Below are positions 8,098 to 16,690 of a stretch of DNA of 52,697 nt, piece by piece; position 1 is the stretch's first letter; every line of letters starts with the position of its first letter. The notes beneath the pieces are model-generated. The model did not search any database and was not told the DNA's origin. It worked only from the letters and a program-made list of their open reading frames with translations. Source of the stretch: Bradyrhizobium sp. Gha (GTDB lineage Bacteria; Pseudomonadota; Alphaproteobacteria; Rhizobiales; Xanthobacteraceae); the NCBI RefSeq assembly GCF_900113735.1, contig NZ_FOQM01000049.1:1-52697 (forward strand), in the 5' to 3' direction. The position numbers and the translations under genes are program-made.

Positions 8098-8582
8098 GGC
8101 GGCCAGGCAAATCGGTGATGTCATGCTCGCTGGACTGCCCTCGATCCAGCGCTTTACGCGGATGAAGCGATGTGCATGCGGAGCTGATTTCTTCCACAGG
8201 CAATGGCTGTCGCAGCTTGCGAAGGCTCAGCCATCACCTCCGCGATACAAGATCGCCTGGCTAGTCCGCACATGGCCCCCAAGTCGAACCACGCACCAGC
8301 CGCCGCCATGTCGGCTGCTGCGGGAGACCGGACGTTGCATGATGGCTGCGGTGACGGCGGCTCGTGACCCATTGCCGACCAACGATGCGGCCCAAGGGTC
8401 GCCATCAACTCGAATGCAGATTGATTGAAACGAGCTTCGCGCCTCGTCAGCAAGGCAAGGCGATCGCCCATCGGGTTCGATGGGTCTCTGCGAGCTTGGT
8501 TGATTGCCTCGCTAGAGCGAGGGGGTGGTATTGCGCCGCTGCCTGCCGTAGAATAGTCGCGCTTGAGTGGCAGGGTGCGGCC
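8098..8582. other. Gene-free stretch with repeat copy 5
   Basis: No convincing gene. The only structure I see is repeat copy 5 at 8307-8380, upstream of the AraC-type gene. Confidence 0.4.
8307..8380 (+). repeat. 75-bp dispersed repeat, copy 5 (diverged)
   Basis: Begins CATGTCGGCTGCTGCGGGAG and ends with CTCGTGACCCATTGCCGACC. It is the most diverged of the five copies and about 200 nt upstream of the AraC-family gene. Confidence 0.5.
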
Positions 8583-9569
8583 ATGGGCCAAATCCTTCTG
8601 GTTGATTCGAAAACACTGGATGGCTTTGAAGGTCTTCACCAGGCCGTTCACGGTTCTCATGTCGATGTGATGCAGCTCGGCCGCGGGCGGCTGCACGGGA
8701 CATTGTCGCACGTTGGAATCGGCGAGTTTTCGCTGAGCATCGGCACCTTCAACGTCGGCATGCGCACGCAGCGCGTCTCCAGCGACGACAAGCTGATCAT
8801 CGGGATGTTGCTCGCGGCCGAGGACCGCGTCGCGCATTGGTCGTTCGACATGCAGCTCAACGATGTGCTCGTGATTCCGCCTTTGCTCGAGCACGACGGG
8901 GTCTTTCACGGCGGCTCCGCTTACGCCGCAATGCGCCTCGATCTCAACGACGTTGCGTCTTTGTTTGGTGGCGAAGCGAGGCTCAGTGATCCCGACACTT
9001 GGCGCAGCCGGGGTCATTTCAGGGCCGACGCTGTGAACGGGCAGATCGCCACGCGCCGCCTTGTCGCGATCATGTCGCATTTGCGCACCAACAGATTGGG
9101 CCTGACGTGGTCGACGGCCGAATACTGGAGGAGGGCGATCGCGGAGTGTATGGCGGTCAACGTCATGTCGTCGCTTCCCCCAGATGACAGCGGATGGCTG
9201 CCTTCAGCCCGACGGCTGGTCCGCAGGGTCGAGGATTATCTCGACGAGACCGGCACCCGCCCGGTGCACGTGTCGGAAATTTGCGCAGCGCTTGGCGTGT
9301 CCCGGCGGACGTTGCACCGCGCCTTTCAGGAGGTGTTCGGCCTCGGCCCGGTCAGCTTCCTCAGACAAAAGCGGCTCTGTGCCGCCCGCTCGATGCTGCA
9401 CCGGAGCGCGCCCGGTTCGACCACCGTCGCTGCCGTCGCGATGGGCCAGGGCTTTTACGAGCTCGGCCGGTTCGCGCAGTACTATTTCGCGATGTTCGGA
9501 GAGCGCCCCTCGCAGACGCTCGGAGCTGCAACATTGGACACCGAAGCGAACGGCATCGGGAGTGCCTAG
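8583..9569 (+). CDS. AraC-family transcriptional regulator
   Basis: A 328-aa protein. The C-terminal 100 residues form the double helix-turn-helix of AraC/XylS regulators: VSEICAALGVSRRTLHRAF is the first HTH, and VAAVAMGQGFYELGRFAQYY with FGERPSQTL is the second HTH and the family signature. The N-terminal part (about 1-220) should bind an effector; its ligand is unknown. The ATG at 8583 follows AGGGTG; longer in-frame starts extend into non-coding repeat sequence. No obvious target operon adjoins it. Confidence 0.88.
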   Translation: MGQILLVDSKTLDGFEGLHQAVHGSHVDVMQLGRGRLHGTLSHVGIGEFSLSIGTFNVGMRTQRVSSDDKLIIGMLLAAEDRVAHWSFDMQLNDVLVIPPLLEHDGVFHGGSAYAAMRLDLNDVASLFGGEARLSDPDTWRSRGHFRADAVNGQIATRRLVAIMSHLRTNRLGLTWSTAEYWRRAIAECMAVNVMSSLPPDDSGWLPSARRLVRRVEDYLDETGTRPVHVSEICAALGVSRRTLHRAFQEVFGLGPVSFLRQKRLCAARSMLHRSAPGSTTVAAVAMGQGFYELGRFAQYYFAMFGERPSQTLGAATLDTEANGIGSA

Positions 9570-9710
9570 CGGCGCCACGGCTGGCGGTCGACAGGGCCGA
9601 TCAGAACGGCGCCATGATTGCAGAATGCCGGTGTTTTGCCCGACGTGTCAAACGGCTTTGCCGACGAGGCAGACGAGATCGGAAAAATCCTCGCGAAAAC
9701 AATGCTCCCC

Positions 9711-9731
9711 CTACTGTGCATGGGGTTGTTT
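9711..9731 (+). repeat. Dispersed intergenic motif, copy 1
   Basis: CTACTGTGCATGGGGTTGTT occurs here and, in reverse orientation, at 28900-28919. Similarity continues for about 20 nt (TTGG-AGTTGGCTG against TTTGGGGTTGCAGG). Confidence 0.6.
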
Positions 9732-9826
9732 CGTTGCTTGGAGTTGGCTGCGCTGTGCAAAACGGCCTGGGCGAGGCACCGGGCGATTGCCCTACGTGCT
9801 ACCCTCGTCGTACGGACTGAACGCAT

Positions 9827-11668
9827 ATGGCTCCTCCCGCATCCGCACTCCCCGTCGAATTGCCCCAGGCGTTCCTGGGGGTGGCGCGCTCGCTGACCGA
9901 CAAGCTCTGGCGCACCCGGCTGGATGCGCGGGGCGCGGCCACGGCGCTCGCCATCGTGCAGCGCCACCAGCTGCCGGAACTGCTCGCGCGGGTTCTGGCA
10001 GGCCGCGGTGTCGACATCGACGCCGTCCCCGACTTCCTCGATCCGACCATCCGAAAGCTCATGCCGGATCCGTTCACGGTGACGGAGATGGAGGCCGCGG
10101 CGAAACGTATCGCGGATGCGGCAGCGAAGGGCGAGACCGTCGCGATCTTCGGCGACTACGACGTCGATGGTGCGACCTCGGCGGCGCTGCTCGCCTGGCA
10201 TTTGCGCCATTGTGGGCTCGATCCCCTGATCCACATTCCCGATCGCATCTTCGAAGGTTACGGCCCCAACGTCGAAGCCGTGCGGGCGCTGGCCGCGAAG
10301 GGCGCCACGCTGCTCGTCACCGTCGATTGTGGCACCACCAGCATCGAGCCGCTCGCTGAGGCCAAGCGCCTCGGCATGTCGGTCGTCGTGATCGATCACC
10401 ACCAGGCCGGCACCGAGCTGCCGGAGGTCGACGCGCTGGTCAATCCGAACCGGCTCGACGATCTCTCCGGCCTCGGCCATCTCGCCGCCGTCGGTCTCGT
10501 GCTGGTGACGCTGGTCGCGGTTAACCGAGAGCTGCGCCAGCGCAGCTTCTGGAATGCGGAGATGCCGGAGCCCGATCTCCTGGGCACGTTGCATCACGTC
10601 GCACTCGGCACGGTTGCCGATGTGGCGCCGCTGATCGGCCTGAACCGCGCCTTTGTCGCGAAAGGTCTGATCGCGATGCGGCGGCGCGACCATGTCGGCC
10701 ACACCGCGCTGATGGACGTGGCGCGGCTCAACGGGCCGCCGGAAGCCTGGCATCTCGGCTTCATGCTGGGGCCGCGCGTCAATGCCGGCGGCCGGATCGG
10801 CCGCGCAGATCTGGGGGTGCGGCTCTTGCTGGAAGGCGACAGCGTCGAGGCCGCGCGGATTGCGGCCGAGCTCGACCGCCTCAACAGCGAGCGCCGTGTC
10901 ATCGAGCAGGCCGCCGAAGCGCAGGCCGAAGCCGAGGCGCTGGCGTCAATCGGCTTGGAGGACAAGCTTGGTGTGATCGTCACGGCCTCCGAAGGCTGGC
11001 ATCCCGGCGTGGTCGGCCTCGTTGCCTCGCGACTGAAAGAGAAGTTTTCGAGGCCCGCCTTTGCGATTGCGCTGGAACCCGGCGGTATCGGCACCGGCTC
11101 GGGCCGCTCGATCGCCGGCGTCGATCTCGGCAAGGCCGTGCGGCAGGCCGTCGCCGATGGCATTTTGCTCAAGGGCGGCGGCCACGCGATGGCCGCAGGC
11201 GTGACGCTGCGGAAGGAAAAGCTCGCCGAATTCCGCGCCTATCTGGAGAATGCCCTGGCGCAGGACGTCGCCGAGGCGCGCCACGTCAACGAACTCTATA
11301 TCGACGGCGCGATCTCGGCACGCGCGGTGACGCCGGAACTCGCGACCACGCTCAATCGCGCAGGGCCCTTCGGCAGTGGCAATCCGGAGCCGGTCTTGGC
11401 GCTACCGGCGCATCAGCTCGTCTTTGCCGATGAAGTCGGGCAGGCGCATTTGCGCTTGCGCTTCAAATCGGGCGACGGCTCGATCGTTAACGGCATCGCG
11501 TTCCGTTCAGTCGGACAGAAGCTCGGCAATGCGCTTGTGGCCAATCGCGGCCAGCAACTGCACGTCGCGGGCTCGCTGTCGGTCGATCGCTATCAGGGTA
11601 TCGAACGCGTGCAGTTTCGCATCATCGACGTCGCACTACCGGACCAAGGGCCGTCCGTGATTAGGTAA
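9827..11668 (+). CDS. recJ: Single-stranded-DNA-specific exonuclease RecJ
   Basis: A 613-aa protein with the DHH phosphoesterase motifs: FGDYDVDGATSAAL (Asp110, Asp112, Asp114), VDCGT (Asp167) and IDHHQ (Asp190-His191-His192), which bind the Mn2+ ions. The DHHA1 domain follows, with ASRLKEKFSRPAFAI, GSGRSIAGVDLG and GGHAMAAG. A C-terminal OB-fold region (LRLRFKSGDGSIVNGIAFR) completes the usual architecture. RecJ degrades ssDNA 5' to 3' in RecF recombination, mismatch repair and base excision repair. It is cytosolic and full-length. No strong ribosome site precedes the ATG. Confidence 0.96.
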   Translation: MAPPASALPVELPQAFLGVARSLTDKLWRTRLDARGAATALAIVQRHQLPELLARVLAGRGVDIDAVPDFLDPTIRKLMPDPFTVTEMEAAAKRIADAAAKGETVAIFGDYDVDGATSAALLAWHLRHCGLDPLIHIPDRIFEGYGPNVEAVRALAAKGATLLVTVDCGTTSIEPLAEAKRLGMSVVVIDHHQAGTELPEVDALVNPNRLDDLSGLGHLAAVGLVLVTLVAVNRELRQRSFWNAEMPEPDLLGTLHHVALGTVADVAPLIGLNRAFVAKGLIAMRRRDHVGHTALMDVARLNGPPEAWHLGFMLGPRVNAGGRIGRADLGVRLLLEGDSVEAARIAAELDRLNSERRVIEQAAEAQAEAEALASIGLEDKLGVIVTASEGWHPGVVGLVASRLKEKFSRPAFAIALEPGGIGTGSGRSIAGVDLGKAVRQAVADGILLKGGGHAMAAGVTLRKEKLAEFRAYLENALAQDVAEARHVNELYIDGAISARAVTPELATTLNRAGPFGSGNPEPVLALPAHQLVFADEVGQAHLRLRFKSGDGSIVNGIAFRSVGQKLGNALVANRGQQLHVAGSLSVDRYQGIERVQFRIIDVALPDQGPSVIR

Positions 11669-11700
11669 CAGCCTCAATCAACAAAAGAAAGGGAGCGAAC

Positions 11701-12510
11701 ATGGCAGGGCAGGTTGAGGGCAAGATCGCCCTGGTGACGGGCGGCGCCTCCGGTATTGGCGAAGCCATCGTCGAGCTGTTCGCGCGCGAAGGCGCGACCG
11801 TCGTCGCCACCGACATCGATGAATTGCGCGGGCCCGAACTCGCCAAGCGGGTCACAAAGGCCGGCGGCAACGCGATCTTCCTGGAGCAGGACGTCACCAG
11901 CGAGGAGCGCTGGATCGAAATCGTCGCCGAGATCGCCAAGCGCTACGGCCGCCTCGACATCATGGTCGCCAATGCCGGCATCGGCATTGCCGTACCCTCG
12001 ATCACCGACATGACGCTCTCTGACTGGCACAAGCAGAATGCGATCAACCTCGATGGCGTGTTTCTTTCGGTCAAGCATTGCCTGCCCCTGATGCGCAAAC
12101 ATGGCAGCGGTTCGATCATCATGATGTCGTCGCTCGCGGGCCTGCGCGGCGCGCCGGGTCTCGCGGCCTATTCGCTGACCAAGGGCGGCGTACGCTTGTT
12201 CGCGAAATCGATCGCAATGGAGTGCGCGGCTGCCGGCGACGGCATACGCGTCAATTCGGTGCATCCCGGCATCATCGACACCCCGATCTGGGGCAAGATA
12301 CCGACCGGAGCGAGTGGCGCCGGCCAGAACGCCCCGATCGATCCGGAGGAACGCGCCAAGGTCGCAACCCCGCTCGGCCGCGCCGGCCAGGCTGCGGAGA
12401 TTGCCTCCGGCGTGCTGTACCTGGCGTCCGACGCCTCGCGCTATGTCACCGGCACCGAGCTCGTCATCGATGGCGGCATGAATGCCGGCGGGGTGCCACG
12501 GCGGGCGTGA
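11701..12510 (+). CDS. Short-chain dehydrogenase/reductase (SDR)
   Basis: A 269-aa classical SDR with the cofactor loop TGGASGIGEA, a strand ending in TDID that suggests NAD(H) preference, NAG at 91-93, and the catalytic tetrad Asn116, Ser144, Tyr157 and Lys161 (YSLTK). VHPGIIDTPIW and the C-terminal GTELVIDGGMNAGG complete the fold. It oxidises or reduces a small alcohol or ketone; the substrate is unknown. GGGAG lies just before the ATG. The class II aldolase gene starts 97 nt downstream on the same strand, so the two may act together. Confidence 0.93.
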   Translation: MAGQVEGKIALVTGGASGIGEAIVELFAREGATVVATDIDELRGPELAKRVTKAGGNAIFLEQDVTSEERWIEIVAEIAKRYGRLDIMVANAGIGIAVPSITDMTLSDWHKQNAINLDGVFLSVKHCLPLMRKHGSGSIIMMSSLAGLRGAPGLAAYSLTKGGVRLFAKSIAMECAAAGDGIRVNSVHPGIIDTPIWGKIPTGASGAGQNAPIDPEERAKVATPLGRAGQAAEIASGVLYLASDASRYVTGTELVIDGGMNAGGVPRRA

Positions 12511-12607
12511 AACGCGCAGGGCAGGGCGGCCGCCGCTGGGGCTGACGCGCAGGCGTCGGCCCTGTAAAACGCTGCCGTCCCCCGTCCGAAAGAGGTTCTC
12601 CTTCGCC

Positions 12608-13399
12608 ATGGCGCACAGCCTTCACGCCTCCTCACCCGCAGCTGTTCGCTCGAACCGGCCGGACCTCGCCACCGATGCCGTCCGCGCCGCGCGCGAGGAT
12701 CTCGCAGCCTGCTTCCGCATGGCCGCCCGCAACGGTTTTGAGGAGGGCATTTGCAACCACTTCTCGGCCGTCGTTCCCGGCCATGAGGATCTCTTCCTCG
12801 TCAATCCCTACGGCTACGCCTTCCGCGAGCTGACCGCGTCAAAGCTCCTGATCTGCGATTTTCACGGCCACGTTCTCGACGGCGAGGGCGAGCCCGAGGC
12901 GACCGCCTTCTACATTCACGCCGAGATGCACAAGCGCCTCCCGCGCGCCAAGGTGGCGTTCCACACCCACATGCCCTATGCGACGGCACTTTCGATGACC
13001 GAAGGCGATCCCCTGATCTGGGCCGGGCAGACGGCGCTGAAATTCTACGGCCGCACCTCGGTCGACCGCGACTACAACGGCCTCGCGCTCGATGCCAGCG
13101 AAGGCGCGCGCATCGCATCAGCCGTCGGCGATGCGGACATCATCTTCATGAAACATCACGGCGTGATGGTGCTGGCGCCGACCATTGCAGAAGCCTGGGA
13201 CGATCTGTACTACCTCGAGCGCGCGGCCGAAGTGCAGGTGCTGGCAATGTCGACCGGACGTGAGGTGCAGCCGGTCGATCCTGCGATCGCGGCCGCGACC
13301 TACAAGCAGATGCGCGAAGGCGACTCCGAATCCGCGCGACTGCACCTCGCCGCGATCCGCCGCCAGCTCGATGCGGAAGAGCCGCAGTACCGGCACTGA
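12608..13399 (+). CDS. Class II aldolase/adducin-family protein
   Basis: A 263-aa protein of the class II aldolase fold, with metal-binding histidines in AFHTHMPYATA and in KHHGVMVLAPT and the typical opening GICNHFSAVVPG. Family members are zinc-dependent aldolases or epimerases such as L-fuculose-phosphate aldolase; many of this subtype are annotated only by family. An extended upstream frame overlaps the SDR gene, so I chose ATG 12608, where family similarity begins soon after. AGAGG is somewhat far upstream. Pairing with the SDR suggests a sugar-acid or hydroxy-acid pathway (inference). Confidence 0.87.
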   Translation: MAHSLHASSPAAVRSNRPDLATDAVRAAREDLAACFRMAARNGFEEGICNHFSAVVPGHEDLFLVNPYGYAFRELTASKLLICDFHGHVLDGEGEPEATAFYIHAEMHKRLPRAKVAFHTHMPYATALSMTEGDPLIWAGQTALKFYGRTSVDRDYNGLALDASEGARIASAVGDADIIFMKHHGVMVLAPTIAEAWDDLYYLERAAEVQVLAMSTGREVQPVDPAIAAATYKQMREGDSESARLHLAAIRRQLDAEEPQYRH

Positions 13400-13405
13400 G
13401 GCGGC

Positions 13406-14638
13406 TCAAGATCCCTGTCGCAGCTTCGCAAGCACCTTCAGCCCGCCATATCCATCGGCTGGCGTGATGCCGGCGCGCTGCTGGAAATCCTTGATCGCCT
13501 TCATGGTGTCGTTACCGACGCGACCGTCGGTGCCGCCGGTGTCAAAGCCGGCCTTGGTCAGACGCGTCTGCATCTCCTGCACCTCGGCGAGCGTCAGTAC
13601 GCGCTCGGAGCCGGGAAAGGGTTGGATGAACGGCGGCGCGCCCAGGCAGCGGTCGCCGAGATGGCAGATCGCCAGTGCATAGTTCATCGAGGGATTATAG
13701 CTCTTCACTGAATAGAAGTTCGGTCCCAGCAGGAAGGTCGGACCGCCTGCAACAGGCGTCCACATTTGCGCGGACGCGTTCGGTTGTGGGAATGGCTGGC
13801 CATCAGCACGGGTGACGCCGGCTGCTTGCCACGCAGAATACGTGCGACTGCCGCTCATCTCGCCGGACGCGCGCACCTCGTAGCCCCAGTGCTCGCCGCG
13901 ACGCCATTTGCCGCGATTGACGAGATATTTTGCGGTCGATCCGAGCGCGTCGTCGGGCTTGCCGAACGGCGAGACCTTGCCGTCGCCGTCATAGTCGATG
14001 CCGACATTGAGCCAGACCTCCGGCATCCATTGCGAATTCCCCATCGCGCCGGCCCATGAGCCGCGCATTTCCTCCGGTGTGCTCCAGCCCTTGTCGACGA
14101 TGCGCAGCGCATTGATCAACTCGGCTTCCCAGTAAGCCTTGCGGCGCGGCTCGTTCCAGGCGAGCGCGGCGAGCGAGGGAAACACCGGCGTCATGTGGTT
14201 CTGCTGCACCAGCGGATCGCCGTAGGCGGACTCCACGCCCCACAGCGCCAGCAGCGTGCCGCGCTCGACGCCGAAATCGCGCTCGATCCGCGCGAACAAC
14301 GCCTCGTTGTTCTTCAGCGCGATCTTGCCGTTGATGATGCGCCAGTCGGAGACGCGGCGGTTGATGTATTGCCAGAGCTGCTCGTGAAACTCCGGCTGGT
14401 TGCGCATCTGCTTGAACACGCTCATGTCGGGCTCGACCCGTGCCATCGCGCGCTGCCAGGTCGCAGCCGAAATGCCTTTCGCCATTGCGCGCGCGCGAAA
14501 TCCCTCGCGCCATTCGTCGAAGCCGGGAGGCGATGCAAAGACACGTGTCGGAATCGCGAGCATGGTGGCCGAGCCGAGCGTGGACCTGAGCACAGCACGG
14601 CGGCTGACGGGAGTGGCCGAGGAATCAGTGTGTTTCAT
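13406..14638 (-). CDS. Lytic murein transglycosylase (MltB type) with peptidoglycan-binding domain
   Basis: A 410-aa exported protein. The N-terminus has a Tat-like signal (SRRAVLRSTLGSATMLAIP, cleavage near VFA-SPP). The SLT_2 catalytic domain spans about residues 38-330: the catalytic Glu136 lies in LWGVESAYGD, and MGNSQWMPEVWL with the DGDGK segment is typical of MltB relatives. The last 60 residues (VQEMQTRLTKAGFDTGG through AIKDFQQRAGI) are a PG_binding_1 domain. It cleaves the MurNAc-GlcNAc bond in the periplasm to give 1,6-anhydro ends during wall growth and recycling. It is convergent with the aldolase gene, six bases apart. Confidence 0.93.
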   Translation of the reverse strand: MKHTDSSATPVSRRAVLRSTLGSATMLAIPTRVFASPPGFDEWREGFRARAMAKGISAATWQRAMARVEPDMSVFKQMRNQPEFHEQLWQYINRRVSDWRIINGKIALKNNEALFARIERDFGVERGTLLALWGVESAYGDPLVQQNHMTPVFPSLAALAWNEPRRKAYWEAELINALRIVDKGWSTPEEMRGSWAGAMGNSQWMPEVWLNVGIDYDGDGKVSPFGKPDDALGSTAKYLVNRGKWRRGEHWGYEVRASGEMSGSRTYSAWQAAGVTRADGQPFPQPNASAQMWTPVAGGPTFLLGPNFYSVKSYNPSMNYALAICHLGDRCLGAPPFIQPFPGSERVLTLAEVQEMQTRLTKAGFDTGGTDGRVGNDTMKAIKDFQQRAGITPADGYGGLKVLAKLRQGS

Positions 14639-14766
14639 GCGGTTATCCTAGCCGGAATCCAGGTCCCTGTGAGCCGGTTCCGGGGACGCGGGGAACAGGC
14701 GGTTCCCCCGGAACAAAGTGTCGCACTGCTGCATTGCTACCCACGACTTCAATGGAGGAGGACAAG

Positions 14767-15021
14767 ATGAGGAAGTACCTGTTTGCCGCGGCCATGATCA
14801 CCGCTATCGCAACGCCTGCGTTTGCGGATGAGGTCGGCGTTCACGTCGGTCCGGTCGGTGCGGGCGTGACGGTCGGAGAGTCGCACGAATATCGTGACCG
14901 CGATCGCGACCGGACCACGGTTATCAAGGAGCGAGAGCCCGCTGACCGCAAAACCGTGATCAAGAAGGAAGATGAATTCGGTAATCGCAGCAAGACCGTG
15001 ATTCATCACGACAACGACTGA
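14767..15021 (+). CDS. Small secreted protein with charged repeats
   Basis: An 84-aa protein with a clear signal peptide (MRKYLFAAAMITAIATPAFA-DE). The mature part is strongly charged, with a DRDRDRD run and repeated TVIK/KTVI segments. The site GGAGGAGG immediately before ATG 14767 is excellent and fixes the start. Function is unknown; it is likely periplasmic. Confidence 0.78.
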   Translation: MRKYLFAAAMITAIATPAFADEVGVHVGPVGAGVTVGESHEYRDRDRDRTTVIKEREPADRKTVIKKEDEFGNRSKTVIHHDND

Positions 15022-15081
15022 CGGAACAGGGCCCTGGCCGAGCGCCGGGGCCCACGTTCGCCGACGAGACTTCGGGGTGCA

Positions 15082-15333
15082 ATGAAGATACGCGCACATG
15101 CGGAGAGCCATCTCGTCGAACTCGACGACGGATCGTGCTGGCAGATTTTTGCCGGCGATCTCGCGGCGACGCTGAGCGGGAAGCCTGAGACTGAATTGGA
15201 TCTGGAGCCGAGTGGCGACCGGATAAGTTCGCACGTGCTGGTGAATGGTGCGGACCGAAGCCGCGTCCGGGTCATTGCGGCAGGCGCGAACTGGCCCGAT
15301 GGCGAAGTTAAGAAAGCGTTGAAGGGCGGATAG
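15082..15333 (+). CDS. Conserved-looking hypothetical protein
   Basis: An 83-aa soluble protein beginning MKIRAHAESHLVELDDGSCW. It has the balanced composition and GC3 of a real gene. GGGGTG lies just upstream of the ATG. I do not recognise a domain. Confidence 0.6.
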   Translation: MKIRAHAESHLVELDDGSCWQIFAGDLAATLSGKPETELDLEPSGDRISSHVLVNGADRSRVRVIAAGANWPDGEVKKALKGG

Positions 15334-15373
15334 CGCAGCCGCTCAAATCCCCGGCTTCAATATCCTTTTACGG

Positions 15374-15419
15374 TCGGTTCGCTTGCATCTGCACATTCGG
15401 TTCGCTTGCATCTGCACAT
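15374..15419 (+). repeat. Perfect 23-bp tandem duplication
   Basis: Two adjacent identical copies of a 23-bp unit (15374-15396 and 15397-15419; unit begins TCGGTTCGCTTGC) end 9 nt before the small gene at 15429. Confidence 0.9.
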
Positions 15420-15428
15420 GATGTGCCC

Positions 15429-15614
15429 ATGCGAGAGCTGTTCGACATCATCCGCGCCAATCCCTGGCCTTTTGGCGCAGGGCTATTGGTCGTCATCATG
15501 ATGATCATCGCGGAAAACTTCGGCCGCGGCATTCAAGGTGACGGCGATGTCGGGTTCGGCTGTTTCGGGGATGGTGATGGGAGCGACGGCGACGGCGATG
15601 GAGGAGGCGACTAA
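15429..15614 (+). CDS. Small membrane protein with Gly/Asp-rich tail
   Basis: A 61-aa protein: a short head (MRELFDIIRANPW), one transmembrane helix (PFGAGLLVVIMMIIAENF) and a tail made almost entirely of Gly and Asp (GDGDGSDGDGDGGGD). An in-frame GTG lies at 15423. The 23-bp duplication occupies the position of the ribosome site or promoter. The stop overlaps the MarR stop on the other strand. Confidence 0.6.
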   Translation: MRELFDIIRANPWPFGAGLLVVIMMIIAENFGRGIQGDGDVGFGCFGDGDGSDGDGDGGGD

Positions 15615-16135
15615 GCTTCGTCTTGCAGATCGGCCGCGATACCTGCAAGCCAACGGCGAATGCTTGCCTCCGCCTTGGCATCGAGGCCACTGGCCAAGCG
15701 CTTCTCCAATTCGATCACGCGTCCCCGGCAAGCCTTCACGAGTGTGTTACCGCGCGGTGTCAGCGTCCATTGCTGGATGCGGCCGTGGATGGGATGCCGC
15801 GTCATTACGATTGCGCCGTCGCGCTCGAGGTTGCGGATGATCACTCCGACGGTTTGCGGCGTCAGAAAGGTGAGGCGGGCGACGTCGGCACCTGACAGGC
15901 CCGGGTAGGCGTTCAGCATGGTCAGCACGGCGAATTGCGGCGAGGTCACGCCGAGATCGACGAGCGTCCGTTCCATCTTCAGCCGGACCGCAGCGTGGGC
16001 CTGGCGCAGGAGATAGCCGAGATAGCCATTCTCGCCGCGCTTGCCTTCGCCGGGGGCGGGCACGCGCATCGCAGGCTCCTCTTTGGCTGCCCTCTGCTCC
16101 GGTTTCGATTTCGTGATGCCGGCTGACTTGCGCAT
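15611..16135 (-). CDS. MarR-family transcriptional regulator
   Basis: A 174-aa winged-helix regulator: GYLLRQAHAAVRLKMERTL is the dimer helix, VTSPQFAVLTML with GLSGADVARLTFLTPQTVGVIIRNL is the recognition HTH, and DGAIVMTRHPIHGRIQQWTLT is the wing. It starts back to back with the AhpD-like gene, 57 nt apart. Inverted repeats in that gap are probable operators, so it most likely represses itself and the AhpD-cupin operon. The inducer is unknown. An internal Met at residue 23 could be the true start. Confidence 0.92.
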   Translation of the reverse strand: MRKSAGITKSKPEQRAAKEEPAMRVPAPGEGKRGENGYLGYLLRQAHAAVRLKMERTLVDLGVTSPQFAVLTMLNAYPGLSGADVARLTFLTPQTVGVIIRNLERDGAIVMTRHPIHGRIQQWTLTPRGNTLVKACRGRVIELEKRLASGLDAKAEASIRRWLAGIAADLQDEA

Positions 16136-16137
16136 AA

Positions 16138-16174
16138 TATAAGAGCTCTTGTAAGATGTAAGTAGTCTTATAAT
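16138..16174. promoter_or_regulatory. Probable MarR operators in the divergent promoter
   Basis: TATAAGAGCTCTTGTA (16138-16153) is a near-perfect palindrome. It overlaps a second inverted repeat with arms TTGTAAGAT and GTCTTATAA around a 7-nt spacer. The shared half-site is T(A/G)TAAGA. AT-rich palindromes in a 57-nt marR-type divergent gap are where such repressors bind. Confidence 0.65.
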
Positions 16175-16192
16175 AACACGAGGTGCACGGCA

Positions 16193-16669
16193 ATGTCACA
16201 CGCCCGCAGCGAATACGAGGATTTCAAGAGGATCGCGCCTGACGCCTATGATCTGGTGCTGGCGCTGGGCCAGGTTGCGGCCAAGGCCGGCCTCGACAAG
16301 CAGCTCCTTGAACTCGTCAAGTTACGCGCCTCGCAGATCAACGGCTGCGCCTTCTGCGTACAGCATCACGTGCTCCTCTCGGAGCGATTAGGGATCCCGG
16401 CGGACAAGCTGCATTTGGTCGCAGTCTGGCGAGAGGCGCCGATCTTCTCGGCGCGGGAGCGCGCTGCATTGGCCTGGACCGAGGCGCTGACGTTGCTGCC
16501 GGATGGGTTCGGTGACGAGGTCTATGCGCAGGCGCAGAGCGAATTCTCCGAGACGGAGCTGACCTATCTGACGTCGGCGGTCGCTTCGATCAACGTCTGG
16601 AATCGGTTCGGCGCGGCCTATCGCTGGACGCCGCCGAAGCGCCCGGGCGCTGCTCAAGCTGCATCCTGA
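16193..16669 (+). CDS. AhpD-like carboxymuconolactone decarboxylase-family protein
   Basis: A 158-aa alpha-helical protein with the redox motif GCAFCVQHH (Cys52, Cys55, His58/59) in the position of the AhpD active site. The family includes alkylhydroperoxidases that reduce organic peroxides and thiol-dependent redox proteins. GAGGTG precedes the ATG. It is the first gene of an operon with a cupin, controlled by the divergent MarR regulator. A role in oxidant or electrophile defence is inference from family and context. Confidence 0.9.
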   Translation: MSHARSEYEDFKRIAPDAYDLVLALGQVAAKAGLDKQLLELVKLRASQINGCAFCVQHHVLLSERLGIPADKLHLVAVWREAPIFSARERAALAWTEALTLLPDGFGDEVYAQAQSEFSETELTYLTSAVASINVWNRFGAAYRWTPPKRPGAAQAAS

Positions 16670-16690
16670 TTGGCCAAAACGGAGATTGTC

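Noticed and set aside
9566..10753. Long open frame (395 codons) antisense to recJ
   Set aside because: It is the mirror of high-GC third positions in recJ, with no ribosome site and no domain; recJ itself is unmistakable.
12482..12607. Upstream extension of the class II aldolase frame
   Set aside because: It overlaps the end of the SDR gene with a different codon pattern; ATG 12608 agrees with the family start.
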